Below are positions 35,171 through 43,675 of a stretch of 56,291 nucleotides of DNA, piece by piece (positions within the stretch are counted from its first letter, which is position 1; every line of letters starts with the position of its first letter). The translations under genes were made by a program, and so were the position numbers. Under the pieces are notes generated by a model, which saw only the letters and a list, made by a program, of their open reading frames with translations, had not been told where the DNA came from and searched no databases. Location: NCBI GenBank assembly GCA_035461305.1, contig DATHVN010000179.1, positions 1 to 56,291 on the forward strand. The letters run 5' to 3'. The DNA is from Euzebyales bacterium. Lineage in GTDB: Bacteria > Actinomycetota > Nitriliruptoria > Euzebyales > JAHELV01.

Positions 35171-36108
35171 CCGAGGTCACCGCGCTGTCACCGGCGCCGG
35201 CGGTGGCGCTGGTCGCGGTCGTGCTCGCCGTGGGCGCCTACCTGGTCGCCGTCGCCGACCGCGTCCTGTTCGCGCTTGTCGCCGGACAACGGTCGACCCT
35301 GGCGACGACCGTGACTGCGCCGGCGCGCGAGGCAATGGCCCTCATCCGACGGCAGCCCGTGACCACAGAGGCGCCAGACACCATCCTACGGGTCTGGGCG
35401 CCCGCCGCGTATGCGGGTCTGGCTGCGATGACACTCAGCGTCGTGCCGCTGGCTCCGGGCGTGGCCGTCGCCGATGTGCGGACCGGCATCGTGGTGTTCG
35501 GTGCCGCGGAGGCTCTGGCGATCGTCGCGATCTTCCTGCACGGGTGGGCGCCGAACTCGGCGCTGCCGCTTGTCGCCGGGTACCGCCTCGTCGGTGTCGC
35601 GCTGTCCTATGAGCTGCTCAGCATGTTCGTGCTGATCGCAGCAGCGCTGCCCGCCGAGTCGCTCTCGATCGGCGCGATCGTGGCGTCGCAGCAGTCGGTG
35701 TGGAACGTCGTCCGCCAACCGCTGGGCCTCCCACTGTTCCTGGTCGTGGCGGCCGGCGTCACCTTCACCGGTCCGCTCGGCGTCGTCGACGCCACAGACC
35801 TGGCGGGGGGCGGTGCGACGGAGGCCAGCGGCGTGCCGCGGCTCGTCTGGTCGGCCGCCCGTGCCGCCATGCTGGTCTCCTTCGCCACGGCCGCGGCCGC
35901 GGTGTTCCTGGGCGGCTGGTTCGGTCCGGTGCTGCCCGGCGCCGTTTGGATGGCGCTCAAGACCGCCGGCGTGGCGGTCACGGTGCTGGCTGGCAGGCAC
36001 CTGCTGGCGCGCGTGAGCCCCGAGCGCTTCGTGCGGGTGGCATGGACCGTGCTGCTGCCGCTGGCGTTCGCCGATCTTGCGATCGCGGGGGTCGTCTCGC
36101 TGTGGTGA
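35167..36108 (+). CDS. NuoH-like membrane subunit with eroded quinone-site motif
   Basis: 313 residues, about eight helices, length as in NuoH (about 325). ADRVLFALVAGQR corresponds to the conserved first loop region. The usual NRAPFDLPEAESELVAGF.TEYSG motif that lines the quinone chamber appears as TGPLGVVDATDLAGGGATEA-SG: the TE.SG end survives, but the F-D-L-P-E-A-E core is lost. So quinone reduction is unlikely. ATG overlaps the preceding stop (ATGA), and its stop overlaps the nuoJ-like GTG. Confidence 0.75.
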   Translation: MTEVTALSPAPAVALVAVVLAVGAYLVAVADRVLFALVAGQRSTLATTVTAPAREAMALIRRQPVTTEAPDTILRVWAPAAYAGLAAMTLSVVPLAPGVAVADVRTGIVVFGAAEALAIVAIFLHGWAPNSALPLVAGYRLVGVALSYELLSMFVLIAAALPAESLSIGAIVASQQSVWNVVRQPLGLPLFLVVAAGVTFTGPLGVVDATDLAGGGATEASGVPRLVWSAARAAMLVSFATAAAAVFLGGWFGPVLPGAVWMALKTAGVAVTVLAGRHLLARVSPERFVRVAWTVLLPLAFADLAIAGVVSLW

Positions 36109-36716
36109 CCGTTGCGTTCGCCGTCTTCTCCGCCGGCGCCATCTGGACGGGCTGGCGGGTGTTCCGCACCGACTCAATGGTGCGCGCATCGTTCCTTCTG
36201 CTCGCGTCGTTCCTCAACGTCGGCGCGATCCTTGTGCTGCTGCTGGCCGAGTACCTGGGAACGGCGTTGGTCTTCATGATGACCGTGGAGATGGTCGTCA
36301 TGGCGCTGTTCATGGTGATGTTCATGATGAACCCCGCCGGCCTGAACCCGATGAACATGGTCCACCAGCCGCGTGTCGCGATCGCCGCGGGCGCGCTGAC
36401 CGCCGTCGGCCTCGGCGTCGTCGCCATCGCAGGCGACTTCCCGGACGCACCTGTCGATCCGACCGCCACGACGATCCGCGCCCTGGGCGTCGAGCTGCTC
36501 GGCCGGTCAATGCTGGTGTTCGAGACGGCCGGCGTGACGTTGCTGGCGACGATGATCTGCGCAGTGATCCTGTCGTCGGCGCGTGGCCGGTTCGGCGATG
36601 ACGACCACGGTTCGATCGCCCCGCCATTGGAGCCCGGCGGCGACCACCGCCCCGAGGACGACCTGGTCGCCGACGGTGGCGACGGACACGAGCACATGCA
36701 TCACGGAGGACACTGA
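36105..36716 (+). CDS. NuoJ-like membrane subunit with His-rich C-terminal tail
   Basis: 203 residues, five helices. AEYLGTALVFMMTVEMVV and ALFMVMFMMNP occupy the place of the NuoJ TM3 (canonical YVGA..VLFLFVVMML). A glutamate (Glu62) replaces the glycine there, and the tyrosine of the pi-bulge is absent. The cytoplasmic or periplasmic tail ends GDGHEHMHHGGH, a probable metal-binding cluster not typical of NuoJ. Start GTG overlaps the nuoH stop. Two near-identical hairpin repeats follow in the 172-base gap before nuoK, the only large gap inside the operon. Confidence 0.78.
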   Translation: MTVAFAVFSAGAIWTGWRVFRTDSMVRASFLLLASFLNVGAILVLLLAEYLGTALVFMMTVEMVVMALFMVMFMMNPAGLNPMNMVHQPRVAIAAGALTAVGLGVVAIAGDFPDAPVDPTATTIRALGVELLGRSMLVFETAGVTLLATMICAVILSSARGRFGDDDHGSIAPPLEPGGDHRPEDDLVADGGDGHEHMHHGGH

Positions 36717-36742
36717 TGCCGCGCCACGCACGACACACGACG

Positions 36743-36842
36743 TGGGGACGCCGCTCCGGCCCCGCGTTGGGGGACGTCCCCACCGGACGGTGGCCGCGCG
36801 ATCTGGGGACGCCGCGCCGGCCCCGGGTTGGGGGACGTCCCC
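36743..36842. repeat. Two tandem 39-bp palindromic repeats between nuoJ and nuoK (REP-like)
   Basis: Copies at 36743-36781 and 36804-36842 differ at only 2 of 39 positions and start 61 bases apart. Each begins TGGGGACGCCGC and ends GTTGGGGGACGTCCCC, so GGGGACG at one end pairs with CGTCCCC at the other. This gives strong hairpins inside the transcript. They resemble repetitive extragenic palindromes and may adjust expression of the downstream nuoKLMN genes or stabilise the upstream mRNA. Confidence 0.75.
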
Positions 36843-36888
36843 GGACGGGCACACGCGCGAGCGGGTCGAGGTCGAGAAGGTCGGCGAC

Positions 36889-37194
36889 ATGACGCTGGCC
36901 ACCGTGCTGCTGGTCGCCGCGGTGCTCATCGGCATCGGCGCGTGGGGCGCGCTCGCCCAGCAGACGTTCGTCATGATCATGATGGGCATCGAGCTCATCG
37001 TGAACGGCGCGATCCTGGCGAGCGGCGGTCTCTGGGCGTTCGCGGCCGGCGGCGTCCCCGAAGGTCAGGTGCTGGTGATCGTCGCCATGGTGGTCATGGC
37101 GGTCGAGATGGCGATCGGCTTCGCGCTGGTCATCGCCGTTTATCGCGCGCGCCAGGCCGACATGACCGAGGGCATCTCGTCGCTGAAGGGCTGA
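36889..37194 (+). CDS. nuoK: NuoK-like subunit
   Basis: 101 residues, three helices, exactly the family length. Both conserved membrane glutamates of the proton axis are kept: Glu35 in MMGIELIVNGA and Glu73 in MAVEMAIGFALVI. ATG at 36889 follows the REP-like repeats. The stop is 4 bases before nuoL. Of all subunits here this and NuoL look the most normal. Confidence 0.9.
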   Translation: MTLATVLLVAAVLIGIGAWGALAQQTFVMIMMGIELIVNGAILASGGLWAFAAGGVPEGQVLVIVAMVVMAVEMAIGFALVIAVYRARQADMTEGISSLKG

Positions 37195-37198
37195 GCTG

Positions 37199-39118
37199 AT
37201 GCTGCTGACCCCAATCTGGCTACCGGTCGCCACGGGCGTCGTGCTCGTGCTGTGGCGCGGCGGCTCACGTCGGCTGTTGGGGCTCGCCGCGATCGCGTCG
37301 CTGACGGTCACGTTGGCCGCCGCGGCGTGGGCCGCAGTGTGGCAGCCCTCGGCGTCCGTGCCGTGGGGAGGTGGCCTGACGCTGCACCTGGGCGTGAGCG
37401 GGATGAGCCGGCTGCCGGTCGTGTTCGTCCCGCTCGTGGCGCTCGCCGTCACGGCCTACGCCTCTGCGCACGAGGAGCGGCCCGGGCTGTCCCGCCTGGT
37501 CGGGCTGCTGGTCGCGTTTGTCGGCGCGATGGAGCTGATCCTGCTGGCCGATGATCTGCTGTCGCTGCTGATCGGCTGGGAGCTCGTGGGCGCGGTGTCG
37601 TGGGCGCTGATCTCGCATGAATGGCGGACCGATGCGCCGGCGCAGGCTGCACACGCCTTCAACGCCACGCGCGCCGGTGACCTCGGCCTGTTCCTCGCCG
37701 CGGGCGTCACCTTCGCCGCGACGGGAGGTCTGACCTTCGCCGACGTGGCAGCGGTCGAGGGAGGTGCCGCCCATGCGCTGGTCGCGGGCGTGCTGCTGGC
37801 CGCGGTCGCGAAGTCGGCGCAAGTGCCGTTCTCGCCGTGGCTGTTCTCGGCGATGGCGGGACCGACCTCGGCGTCGGCGCTGCTGCACGCCGCGACCATG
37901 GTCGCGGCCGGCGCCTACCTGCTCGCCCGGCTGCAGCCGATCCTCGACGGCGTCGGTTGGTTCGGGCCGACCACGATCACCGTCGGGCTATTCACCGCGC
38001 TGGCGGGTGGCGTGGTCGCCGCCGTACAGGACAACGCAAAGAAGCTGCTGGCCGCGTCGACGTCAGCGCAATACGGGCTCATGCTGGTCGCCGTCGGCGC
38101 GGGCTACCCCGCGATCGCCATCGCCCACCTCGTCGCGCACGGGCTGTGCAAGGCCCTACTGTTCCTGTCGGCCGGGGTAGCGATCAGCGCGGCCGGCACG
38201 GGCGAACTCGCCCGCATGGGACTGGGCAGGCAGCTACCTGCCATGTCCTGGCTGACCGCCACGGGTGCGCTGGCACTGGCCGCGGTGCCCCCGCTGGGGA
38301 TGGCGTGGACCAAGGACGGTGTGGTCGCTGCCGCGGCGCACGACGGACCCTGGCTCGCCCTGATCGTCCTGCTCGCCGGCGGGCTCAGTGCGTACTACGC
38401 GGTGCGGTTCCAGCAGCTGGCCTTCGGCCGCGCCCGTGACCGTCAGGACGCGGCGCTGGTCCACCGGCCAGGCACGACCGAGCACCTCACGGTGGGCGCG
38501 CTCGGGATGCTCGGGATCCTGCTCGGCGTCCTGTGGCTGCCAGCAGGTGAGCAGGCGCTCGCCGCTGTGACCGGTGGCACGCTTCCACCGCGCGCGCCGT
38601 GGGAACTGGCCGCATCGCTCGCGACGATCGCGGTGGCCGGCTACAGCGCGGTAGTCCTGGACCGGCGCGGGCGCCTGGCACGTGCGGCGCTGACACCACG
38701 CAGCCGGATCGCCGGTAACTGGCTCGGTCTGCCCGCAGCGACCCATGCGGCGGTGGTGACGCCGGCACTGGCGGCCGCGCACACCGCCGCCCTCTTCGAC
38801 GATGCGATCCTCGACCGCGCCGTCCGCGGCGTGGCCGCCGGGGGCGTGGCCGCGGCCAGCATCCTGCAGCGTGGCGACGACCGCGTCGTCGACGCCGGTG
38901 TGCGCGGCGTCGCAACACTGACCGCGTGGGCCGCGCGGATGCTCGACCGCGTCGCCGAGCTCGGCCTCGACGGCGCCGTCGTCGGCCTGGCACACCTGGT
39001 CGGCGCCGCCGGCCGTGACAGCCGCATGGTCCAAAGCGGCCAGACCCACACCTACTACGCCCTCATCGCGGTCGGCACGGTCGTGCTGGTCGTGCTGACG
39101 GCCATCTGGAGCGCCTGA
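37199..39118 (+). CDS. nuoL: NuoL-like proton-translocating antiporter subunit
   Basis: 639 residues, with about 14 core helices. Charged residues of the translocation path are conserved: Glu128 (LIGWELVGAVSW), Lys205 (LAAVAKSAQVPFSPW), His230 (SALLHAATMV), Lys318 (AHGLCKALLFL) and Lys372 (GMAWTKDG). The C-terminal 200 residues could include the lateral amphipathic helix and final anchor helix (TYYALIAVGTVVLVVL). It should be able to move protons or sodium. Whether anything drives it is the open question, because the redox arm is missing. The stop is just before the nuoM GTG. Confidence 0.92.
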   Translation: MLLTPIWLPVATGVVLVLWRGGSRRLLGLAAIASLTVTLAAAAWAAVWQPSASVPWGGGLTLHLGVSGMSRLPVVFVPLVALAVTAYASAHEERPGLSRLVGLLVAFVGAMELILLADDLLSLLIGWELVGAVSWALISHEWRTDAPAQAAHAFNATRAGDLGLFLAAGVTFAATGGLTFADVAAVEGGAAHALVAGVLLAAVAKSAQVPFSPWLFSAMAGPTSASALLHAATMVAAGAYLLARLQPILDGVGWFGPTTITVGLFTALAGGVVAAVQDNAKKLLAASTSAQYGLMLVAVGAGYPAIAIAHLVAHGLCKALLFLSAGVAISAAGTGELARMGLGRQLPAMSWLTATGALALAAVPPLGMAWTKDGVVAAAAHDGPWLALIVLLAGGLSAYYAVRFQQLAFGRARDRQDAALVHRPGTTEHLTVGALGMLGILLGVLWLPAGEQALAAVTGGTLPPRAPWELAASLATIAVAGYSAVVLDRRGRLARAALTPRSRIAGNWLGLPAATHAAVVTPALAAAHTAALFDDAILDRAVRGVAAGGVAAASILQRGDDRVVDAGVRGVATLTAWAARMLDRVAELGLDGAVVGLAHLVGAAGRDSRMVQSGQTHTYYALIAVGTVVLVVLTAIWSA

Positions 39119-39119
39119 C

Positions 39120-40619
39120 GTGCTTACGCTCGTCATAGTCATACCTCTGCTGGGCGCGATCGCGCTCATGACCCTCACGGCCCTGGACGAGCGCGGGTCG
39201 CACCTGCTCGCCGCGGCCGCAGCCACGCTCCCGCTGGTGCTGCTGGTCGCGTCGTGGCTGCGCTTCGAGACCGGCAGTGATGCGCTGTTCCAGCAGGTCA
39301 CGGACGTCGACTGGATCCCGACGCTGGGCGTCGGCTGGCGGATCGGCGTCGACGGGATCGCCCTGGCGTTGGCGTTGCTGACGGCGCTCCTGTTCGTCGC
39401 CGCGGTCGCGTACCCCGTCGACATGCGCGGGCGGCACCGCCAGTACCGGGCGTGGCTGTTGTTCCTGCAGTTCGCGTCGCTCGGCCTGTTCCTCACCGTC
39501 GACCTGCTGATCTTCTATGTGTTCTTCGACCTGAGCCTGGTGGGCATGTACTTCCTCATCGGTCGGTGGGGGCACGGTGACGCGCGCGCGTCCGCGCTCA
39601 AGTTCTTCCTCTTCACCCTCGCCGGCTCGCTCGTCATGCTGCTCGGCTTCCTGGCGCTCTACCTGGGCACCGATCCGCTGACTTTCGACATGCGCGAGCT
39701 GATCGCCCAGCAACCGCTCGCTGGCACGGGTGCGCGGGCGACGCTCGCGGTGCTCGCGATCCTGTTCGGCCTGGCGGTCAAGACACCGCTGGTGCCGGTG
39801 CACACCTGGCTCCCACCCGCGCACGTGGACGCGCCCGGGCCGGCGTCCGCGATCCTGGCCGGCGTACTGCTGAAGATGGGTACCTTCGGCATGATCCGCA
39901 TCCCGCTCGCGATGGCGCGCGACACGTTCGCCACGGTCGCCCTGCCGCTGGCGGTCATCGCGGTGATCAGCATTGTCTACGGCGCGCTGGTCGCCATGGG
40001 CCAGGGCGACCTGAAGCGCCGCATCGCGTACACATCGATCAACCACATGGGCTACGCGGTGCTGGGCATCGCAGTGGCCGGCACCGCCGCAGCCGGACAA
40101 CAGGCGGCCCGGAACCTCGCCATTACCGGTGCGGTCGTCGAGATGGTCGCCCACGGGCTGATCACCGGCGCACTGTTCCTGCTGGCGGGGTCGGTGTGGC
40201 AGCGCACGGAGGACTACCGGCTCGACCACTACGGCGGCCTCGCGTCGCCCGCACCCCGCTTCGCGGGTGCCACCACGCTGGCGGCCTTCGCGAGCCTGGG
40301 CCTGCCCGGCCTGGCCGGGTTCATCGCGGAGTTTCAGATCTTCGTTGGCACGTTCGCGGTCTACCCGGTCCTCGCCGGCATCGCCCTGCTCGGCGTGCTC
40401 ATCACCGCCGCGCTGTTCCTGCAGATGCTCCAGCAGCTGTTCTTCGGCGAGACACCCGACCGCCTGACATCCTTCGCCGACCTCGGTGCCCGCGAGACCG
40501 TCGTGCTGGCCGTCCTGCTCGCGCTGGTGGTGCTGATAGGTGTCTGGCCCGCCTGGCTGCTCGACCTCGTCACCCCCACCTCAGGGCTGCTGCTGGACGT
40601 CGTGACGCGCGCCGGGTGA
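39120..40619 (+). CDS. nuoM: NuoM-like antiporter subunit with Glu-to-Asp change in TM5
   Basis: 499 residues, GTG start one base after the nuoL stop. Family blocks: [40 protein letters not shown] (Lys221), [13 protein letters not shown] (Lys252), [12 protein letters not shown] and [11 protein letters not shown]. The key TM5 glutamate (E. coli Glu144, normally F-W-E-L-M-L-I-P-M-Y-F) is aspartate here: [11 protein letters not shown] (Asp137). The change is conservative but rare at an essential position. Confidence 0.9.
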   Translation: MLTLVIVIPLLGAIALMTLTALDERGSHLLAAAAATLPLVLLVASWLRFETGSDALFQQVTDVDWIPTLGVGWRIGVDGIALALALLTALLFVAAVAYPVDMRGRHRQYRAWLLFLQFASLGLFLTVDLLIFYVFFDLSLVGMYFLIGRWGHGDARASALKFFLFTLAGSLVMLLGFLALYLGTDPLTFDMRELIAQQPLAGTGARATLAVLAILFGLAVKTPLVPVHTWLPPAHVDAPGPASAILAGVLLKMGTFGMIRIPLAMARDTFATVALPLAVIAVISIVYGALVAMGQGDLKRRIAYTSINHMGYAVLGIAVAGTAAAGQQAARNLAITGAVVEMVAHGLITGALFLLAGSVWQRTEDYRLDHYGGLASPAPRFAGATTLAAFASLGLPGLAGFIAEFQIFVGTFAVYPVLAGIALLGVLITAALFLQMLQQLFFGETPDRLTSFADLGARETVVLAVLLALVVLIGVWPAWLLDLVTPTSGLLLDVVTRAG

Positions 40620-40621
40620 CC

Positions 40622-42061
40622 ATGAGCGGCATGGGCTCGATGGCCGTCGGCCACCTCGGACCGGAGCTGGCGCTCGTCGCCGGTGCGGTCGTCGTCGTGC
40701 TCACCGCCGCGTTCCTGCGGCGGCGGAGCCAGTGGATCACGACGCTACTCGCCCTGGTCGCGGTCGGCGTCTCGGTGGGCTGGAGCCTGCGGCTGGCGAT
40801 GCTCGAGCCGGTCCTGACGTTCATGGGCGACTGGGCCCTGGACCGCGTGACCACCGGCGCGGAGCTGACGGTCCTGGCGGTCACGGCGGTCACCCTGGCA
40901 CTCGCGCACACGTGGATGCGCAGCGACCCACGGGCGGGCGAACACCCCGCCGTGGTGCTGTTGTGCGCCACGGGCGCCATGGTGCTCGCGGGCGCCGCGG
41001 ACACCATGGAGATCATCGTCGGGATGCTGCTGGTGTCGGTGACCGGCTACACGATGGCCGCCTATCACCGGCGGTCGCCGGCCGCGGTCGAGGCTGGCAT
41101 GAAATACTTCCTCATCGGCGCGCTGACCAACGCGGTCTTGTTGATCGGCGTCGTGCTGCTGTTCGGTCTGACCGGCACCACGAGCCTCGACGGTACCGCG
41201 ACCGCGCTGGCCGGAGGGGACCCCGACAGGGTCGTGCTGCTCGCCGCCGTCAGCGCGATCGGCGTTGGGCTGGCCTTCGAGATCGGCGCGGTGCCGGCAC
41301 ACGCATGGGTGCCCGATGTCGCCCAGGGCGGACCGGCGCCCGCTGCGGCGTTCCTGACCGTCGTACCCAAGATCGGCGCCGTGGTCGCGCTGGGCCGCGT
41401 GATGCAGGTGGTGCCCACAGGGGTCGTCGACTGGCGGGTGTTCGTGGCGCTGCTGGCAGCAGCCACGATGACGTTGGGCAACCTGGCGGCCCTGTGGCAG
41501 GACGACCTGCGTCGGCTGCTCGGCTGGTCGTCGGTGTCGCAGGCCGGCTACGCGCTCATGGCTGTCGTCGTGCTGGACCGCAGCCCGCTCGCCCCGGGAG
41601 CGCTCATCTACTTCCTGGCCGGGTACGCGGTCGCCAACGTCGCGGCCTTCGGCGTCGTGGTCGCGCTGCGGGGACGCACCCGCCTCGACGACTACCGGGG
41701 GCTCGCGGCCCGCCGGTCCGCCCTGGGCGCGGTGCTGGTGGTGGCCCTGCTGTCGCTGGTCGGCATCCCGCCACTCGCCGGCTTCGTGGGCAAGCTGACG
41801 CTGTTCACGGCCGCGATCGGGGGCGGATACGCCTGGCTGGCGGTCCTCGCTGTGGTCAACACGGTGGTGTCGCTGTTCTACTACCTGCGGGTCGTCGGAC
41901 CGATGTACTTCGAGGACGACACGGTGGCCGACGAGCCCGCGCCGCTGCTCGGCGCGTGGGCGACGACCGCGACGATCACCGCCGGTGTCGCCACGGTCGT
42001 GCTCGGCCTCGCCGCCGGCCCGGTGCTCGACGTCCTGACGTCCGCCCACCTGCTCCCCTGA
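40622..42061 (+). CDS. nuoN: NuoN-like antiporter subunit with altered charged residues
   Basis: 479 residues, ATG 2 bases after the nuoM stop. NuoN blocks: [58 protein letters not shown] and [15 protein letters not shown]. The TM5 glutamate (canonical G.ELLSL.LY) is replaced ([11 protein letters not shown], Met135). The TM7 lysine (canonical FKL..VPFH) is glutamate (FEIGAVPAH, Glu220). The lysines at 250 (VVPKIGAV) and in GFVGK remain. The lysine of the broken-helix pair has thus reversed its charge. Last gene of the operon; 134 bases follow before the next start. Confidence 0.9.
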   Translation: MSGMGSMAVGHLGPELALVAGAVVVVLTAAFLRRRSQWITTLLALVAVGVSVGWSLRLAMLEPVLTFMGDWALDRVTTGAELTVLAVTAVTLALAHTWMRSDPRAGEHPAVVLLCATGAMVLAGAADTMEIIVGMLLVSVTGYTMAAYHRRSPAAVEAGMKYFLIGALTNAVLLIGVVLLFGLTGTTSLDGTATALAGGDPDRVVLLAAVSAIGVGLAFEIGAVPAHAWVPDVAQGGPAPAAAFLTVVPKIGAVVALGRVMQVVPTGVVDWRVFVALLAAATMTLGNLAALWQDDLRRLLGWSSVSQAGYALMAVVVLDRSPLAPGALIYFLAGYAVANVAAFGVVVALRGRTRLDDYRGLAARRSALGAVLVVALLSLVGIPPLAGFVGKLTLFTAAIGGGYAWLAVLAVVNTVVSLFYYLRVVGPMYFEDDTVADEPAPLLGAWATTATITAGVATVVLGLAAGPVLDVLTSAHLLP

Positions 42062-42195
42062 CCCACGCGCGGAGCGCTGGCTCACCGATGAGTTCCCACG
42101 GTCGCGTTCGTCGTACAGACTGGACCCGTCCCACGACCGTCCCGGCGCCCGGGGTGACGATCCGGGACGTACAGACCACGAAGGAGCATGGATCG

Positions 42196-43311
42196 ATGAC
42201 TGACGTACGGGTGCTGGTCGGGACGAGCAAGGGCGCGTTCCTGCTGACGGCGGGCGGCCACCGACAGGACTGGGAGGTCACGGGGCCGCTGTTCGGCGGC
42301 TGGGAGGTCTACCACGTCGCCGGGTCACCGGCCGATCCGGACCGGCTGTACGCGTCGCAGTCGAACGGCTGGTTCGGACAGATCGTCCAACGGTCGGACG
42401 ACGGCGGCACGACGTGGGAGCCGGTCGGCAACGACTTCAGCTACGAGGGCGATCCGGGGACGCACGAGTACTACGACGGCTCGTCGAAGCCGTGGAGGTT
42501 CGCGCGCGTGTGGCACCTGCTGCCATCGGTCGAGGACCCCGATACGGTGCTGGCGGGCGTCGAGGACGCGGCGCTGTTCCGCAGCACCGACGGCGGCCAC
42601 TCGTGGTCGGAGCTGCCGGGCCTGCGGACGCACGCCTCGGCGTCGTCCTGGGCTCCTGGGGCGGGCGGGTTGTGCCTGCATACGATCATGCCCTGGCCCG
42701 ACGACCCAACGAGGATGCTGGTGGCCATCTCGTCGGCGGGGGTGCTGTCGACCGCCGACGGTGGCGCGACCTGGCAGCCGGCCACCCGGGGGCTGCGGTC
42801 CGAGTTCCTGCCCGAGCCCGAGGCCGAGGTCGGCCACTGCGTGCACAAGCTCGCGCGACACCCGTCGCGTCCGGATGTGGTCTTCATGCAGAAGCACTGG
42901 GACGTGATGCGCTCCGACGACGGCGGGATGTCGTGGCGTGAGATCAGCGGAGACCTCCCGACCGACTTCGGGTTCACGATCGACGTCCACGCCCACGAGC
43001 CCGACACCGTCTACGTGGTGCCGATCACCAGCGACGAGCTGCACTACCCACCGGACGGACGCCTGCGGGTGTTCCGGTCCCGCACCGGTGGCGACGAGTG
43101 GGAGCCGCTCACCGACGGGCTGCCGCAGTCCGACTGCTACGTCAACGTGCTGCGTGACGCGATGGCCGTGGACGCGATGGACCCGTGTGGCGTGTACGTC
43201 GGCACCACTGGCGGACAGGTGTACGTCTCGCCTGACGGCGGTGAACACTGGGCGCCGATCGTGCGCGACCTGCCGCGCGTCCTCTCGGTCGAGGTGCAGA
43301 CGCTGCCATGA
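42196..43311 (+). CDS. BNR/sialidase-like beta-propeller protein
   Basis: 371 residues with repeated Asp-box motifs S-x-D-G-G-x-x-W: [62 protein letters not shown]. This gives a six- or seven-bladed propeller. No signal peptide, so it is cytosolic. Catalytic residues of true sialidases were not identified, so hydrolase activity is doubtful. ATG at 42196 follows AAGGAG. The stop overlaps the ATG of a ubiquitin-like MoaD/ThiS protein, implying a joint function, possibly as scaffold or substrate. Confidence 0.75.
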   Translation: MTDVRVLVGTSKGAFLLTAGGHRQDWEVTGPLFGGWEVYHVAGSPADPDRLYASQSNGWFGQIVQRSDDGGTTWEPVGNDFSYEGDPGTHEYYDGSSKPWRFARVWHLLPSVEDPDTVLAGVEDAALFRSTDGGHSWSELPGLRTHASASSWAPGAGGLCLHTIMPWPDDPTRMLVAISSAGVLSTADGGATWQPATRGLRSEFLPEPEAEVGHCVHKLARHPSRPDVVFMQKHWDVMRSDDGGMSWREISGDLPTDFGFTIDVHAHEPDTVYVVPITSDELHYPPDGRLRVFRSRTGGDEWEPLTDGLPQSDCYVNVLRDAMAVDAMDPCGVYVGTTGGQVYVSPDGGEHWAPIVRDLPRVLSVEVQTLP

Positions 43312-43649
43312 GTGCGCAGGAGGCCGGGGCGGCGGCCGAGGACACGAGGCGGCCAATCCGGATCGTGGTGCCCCAGCAGCTCCGCACGCTCGCACGTGTG
43401 ACCGGCGACGTCGTCGTCGAGGTCGCCCGGCCGGTCACCGTCGAAGCCGTCGTCGACGCGCTCGAGGTGGCACACCCGGCGCTCGCGGGGGCGATCCGGG
43501 ACCGTGACACCGGACGGCGCCGGGCGATGATCCGTATCTACGCCGACGGCCTGGACTACTCCGACGCCTGGAGCGACACCGAGCTGCCCGACCCGGTCCT
43601 CGAGGGACACGAGCCGCTGCGCCTGGTCGGCGCGATCGCCGGCGGCTGA
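43308..43649 (+). CDS. MoaD/ThiS-family ubiquitin-like sulfur-carrier protein
   Basis: 113 residues with a beta-grasp fold: [46 protein letters not shown], and the C-terminus [10 protein letters not shown] ending in the diagnostic Gly-Gly. Such proteins carry sulfur as a thiocarboxylate after activation by an E1-like MoeB/ThiF enzyme, or act as protein modifiers. Neither MoaE, ThiG nor an E1-like gene is in the window. Coupled to the propeller gene by an ATGA overlap; the pair, not molybdopterin synthesis, is the context. Confidence 0.8.
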   Translation: MSAQEAGAAAEDTRRPIRIVVPQQLRTLARVTGDVVVEVARPVTVEAVVDALEVAHPALAGAIRDRDTGRRRAMIRIYADGLDYSDAWSDTELPDPVLEGHEPLRLVGAIAGG

Positions 43650-43675
43650 CCGGCGCATAGCACCGCGCGGCGGCG

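Noticed and set aside
36743-36842. Small CRISPR-like array
   Set aside because: Only two copies, each internally palindromic over its full length, with no further spacers and no cas genes; REP-like repeats fit better.
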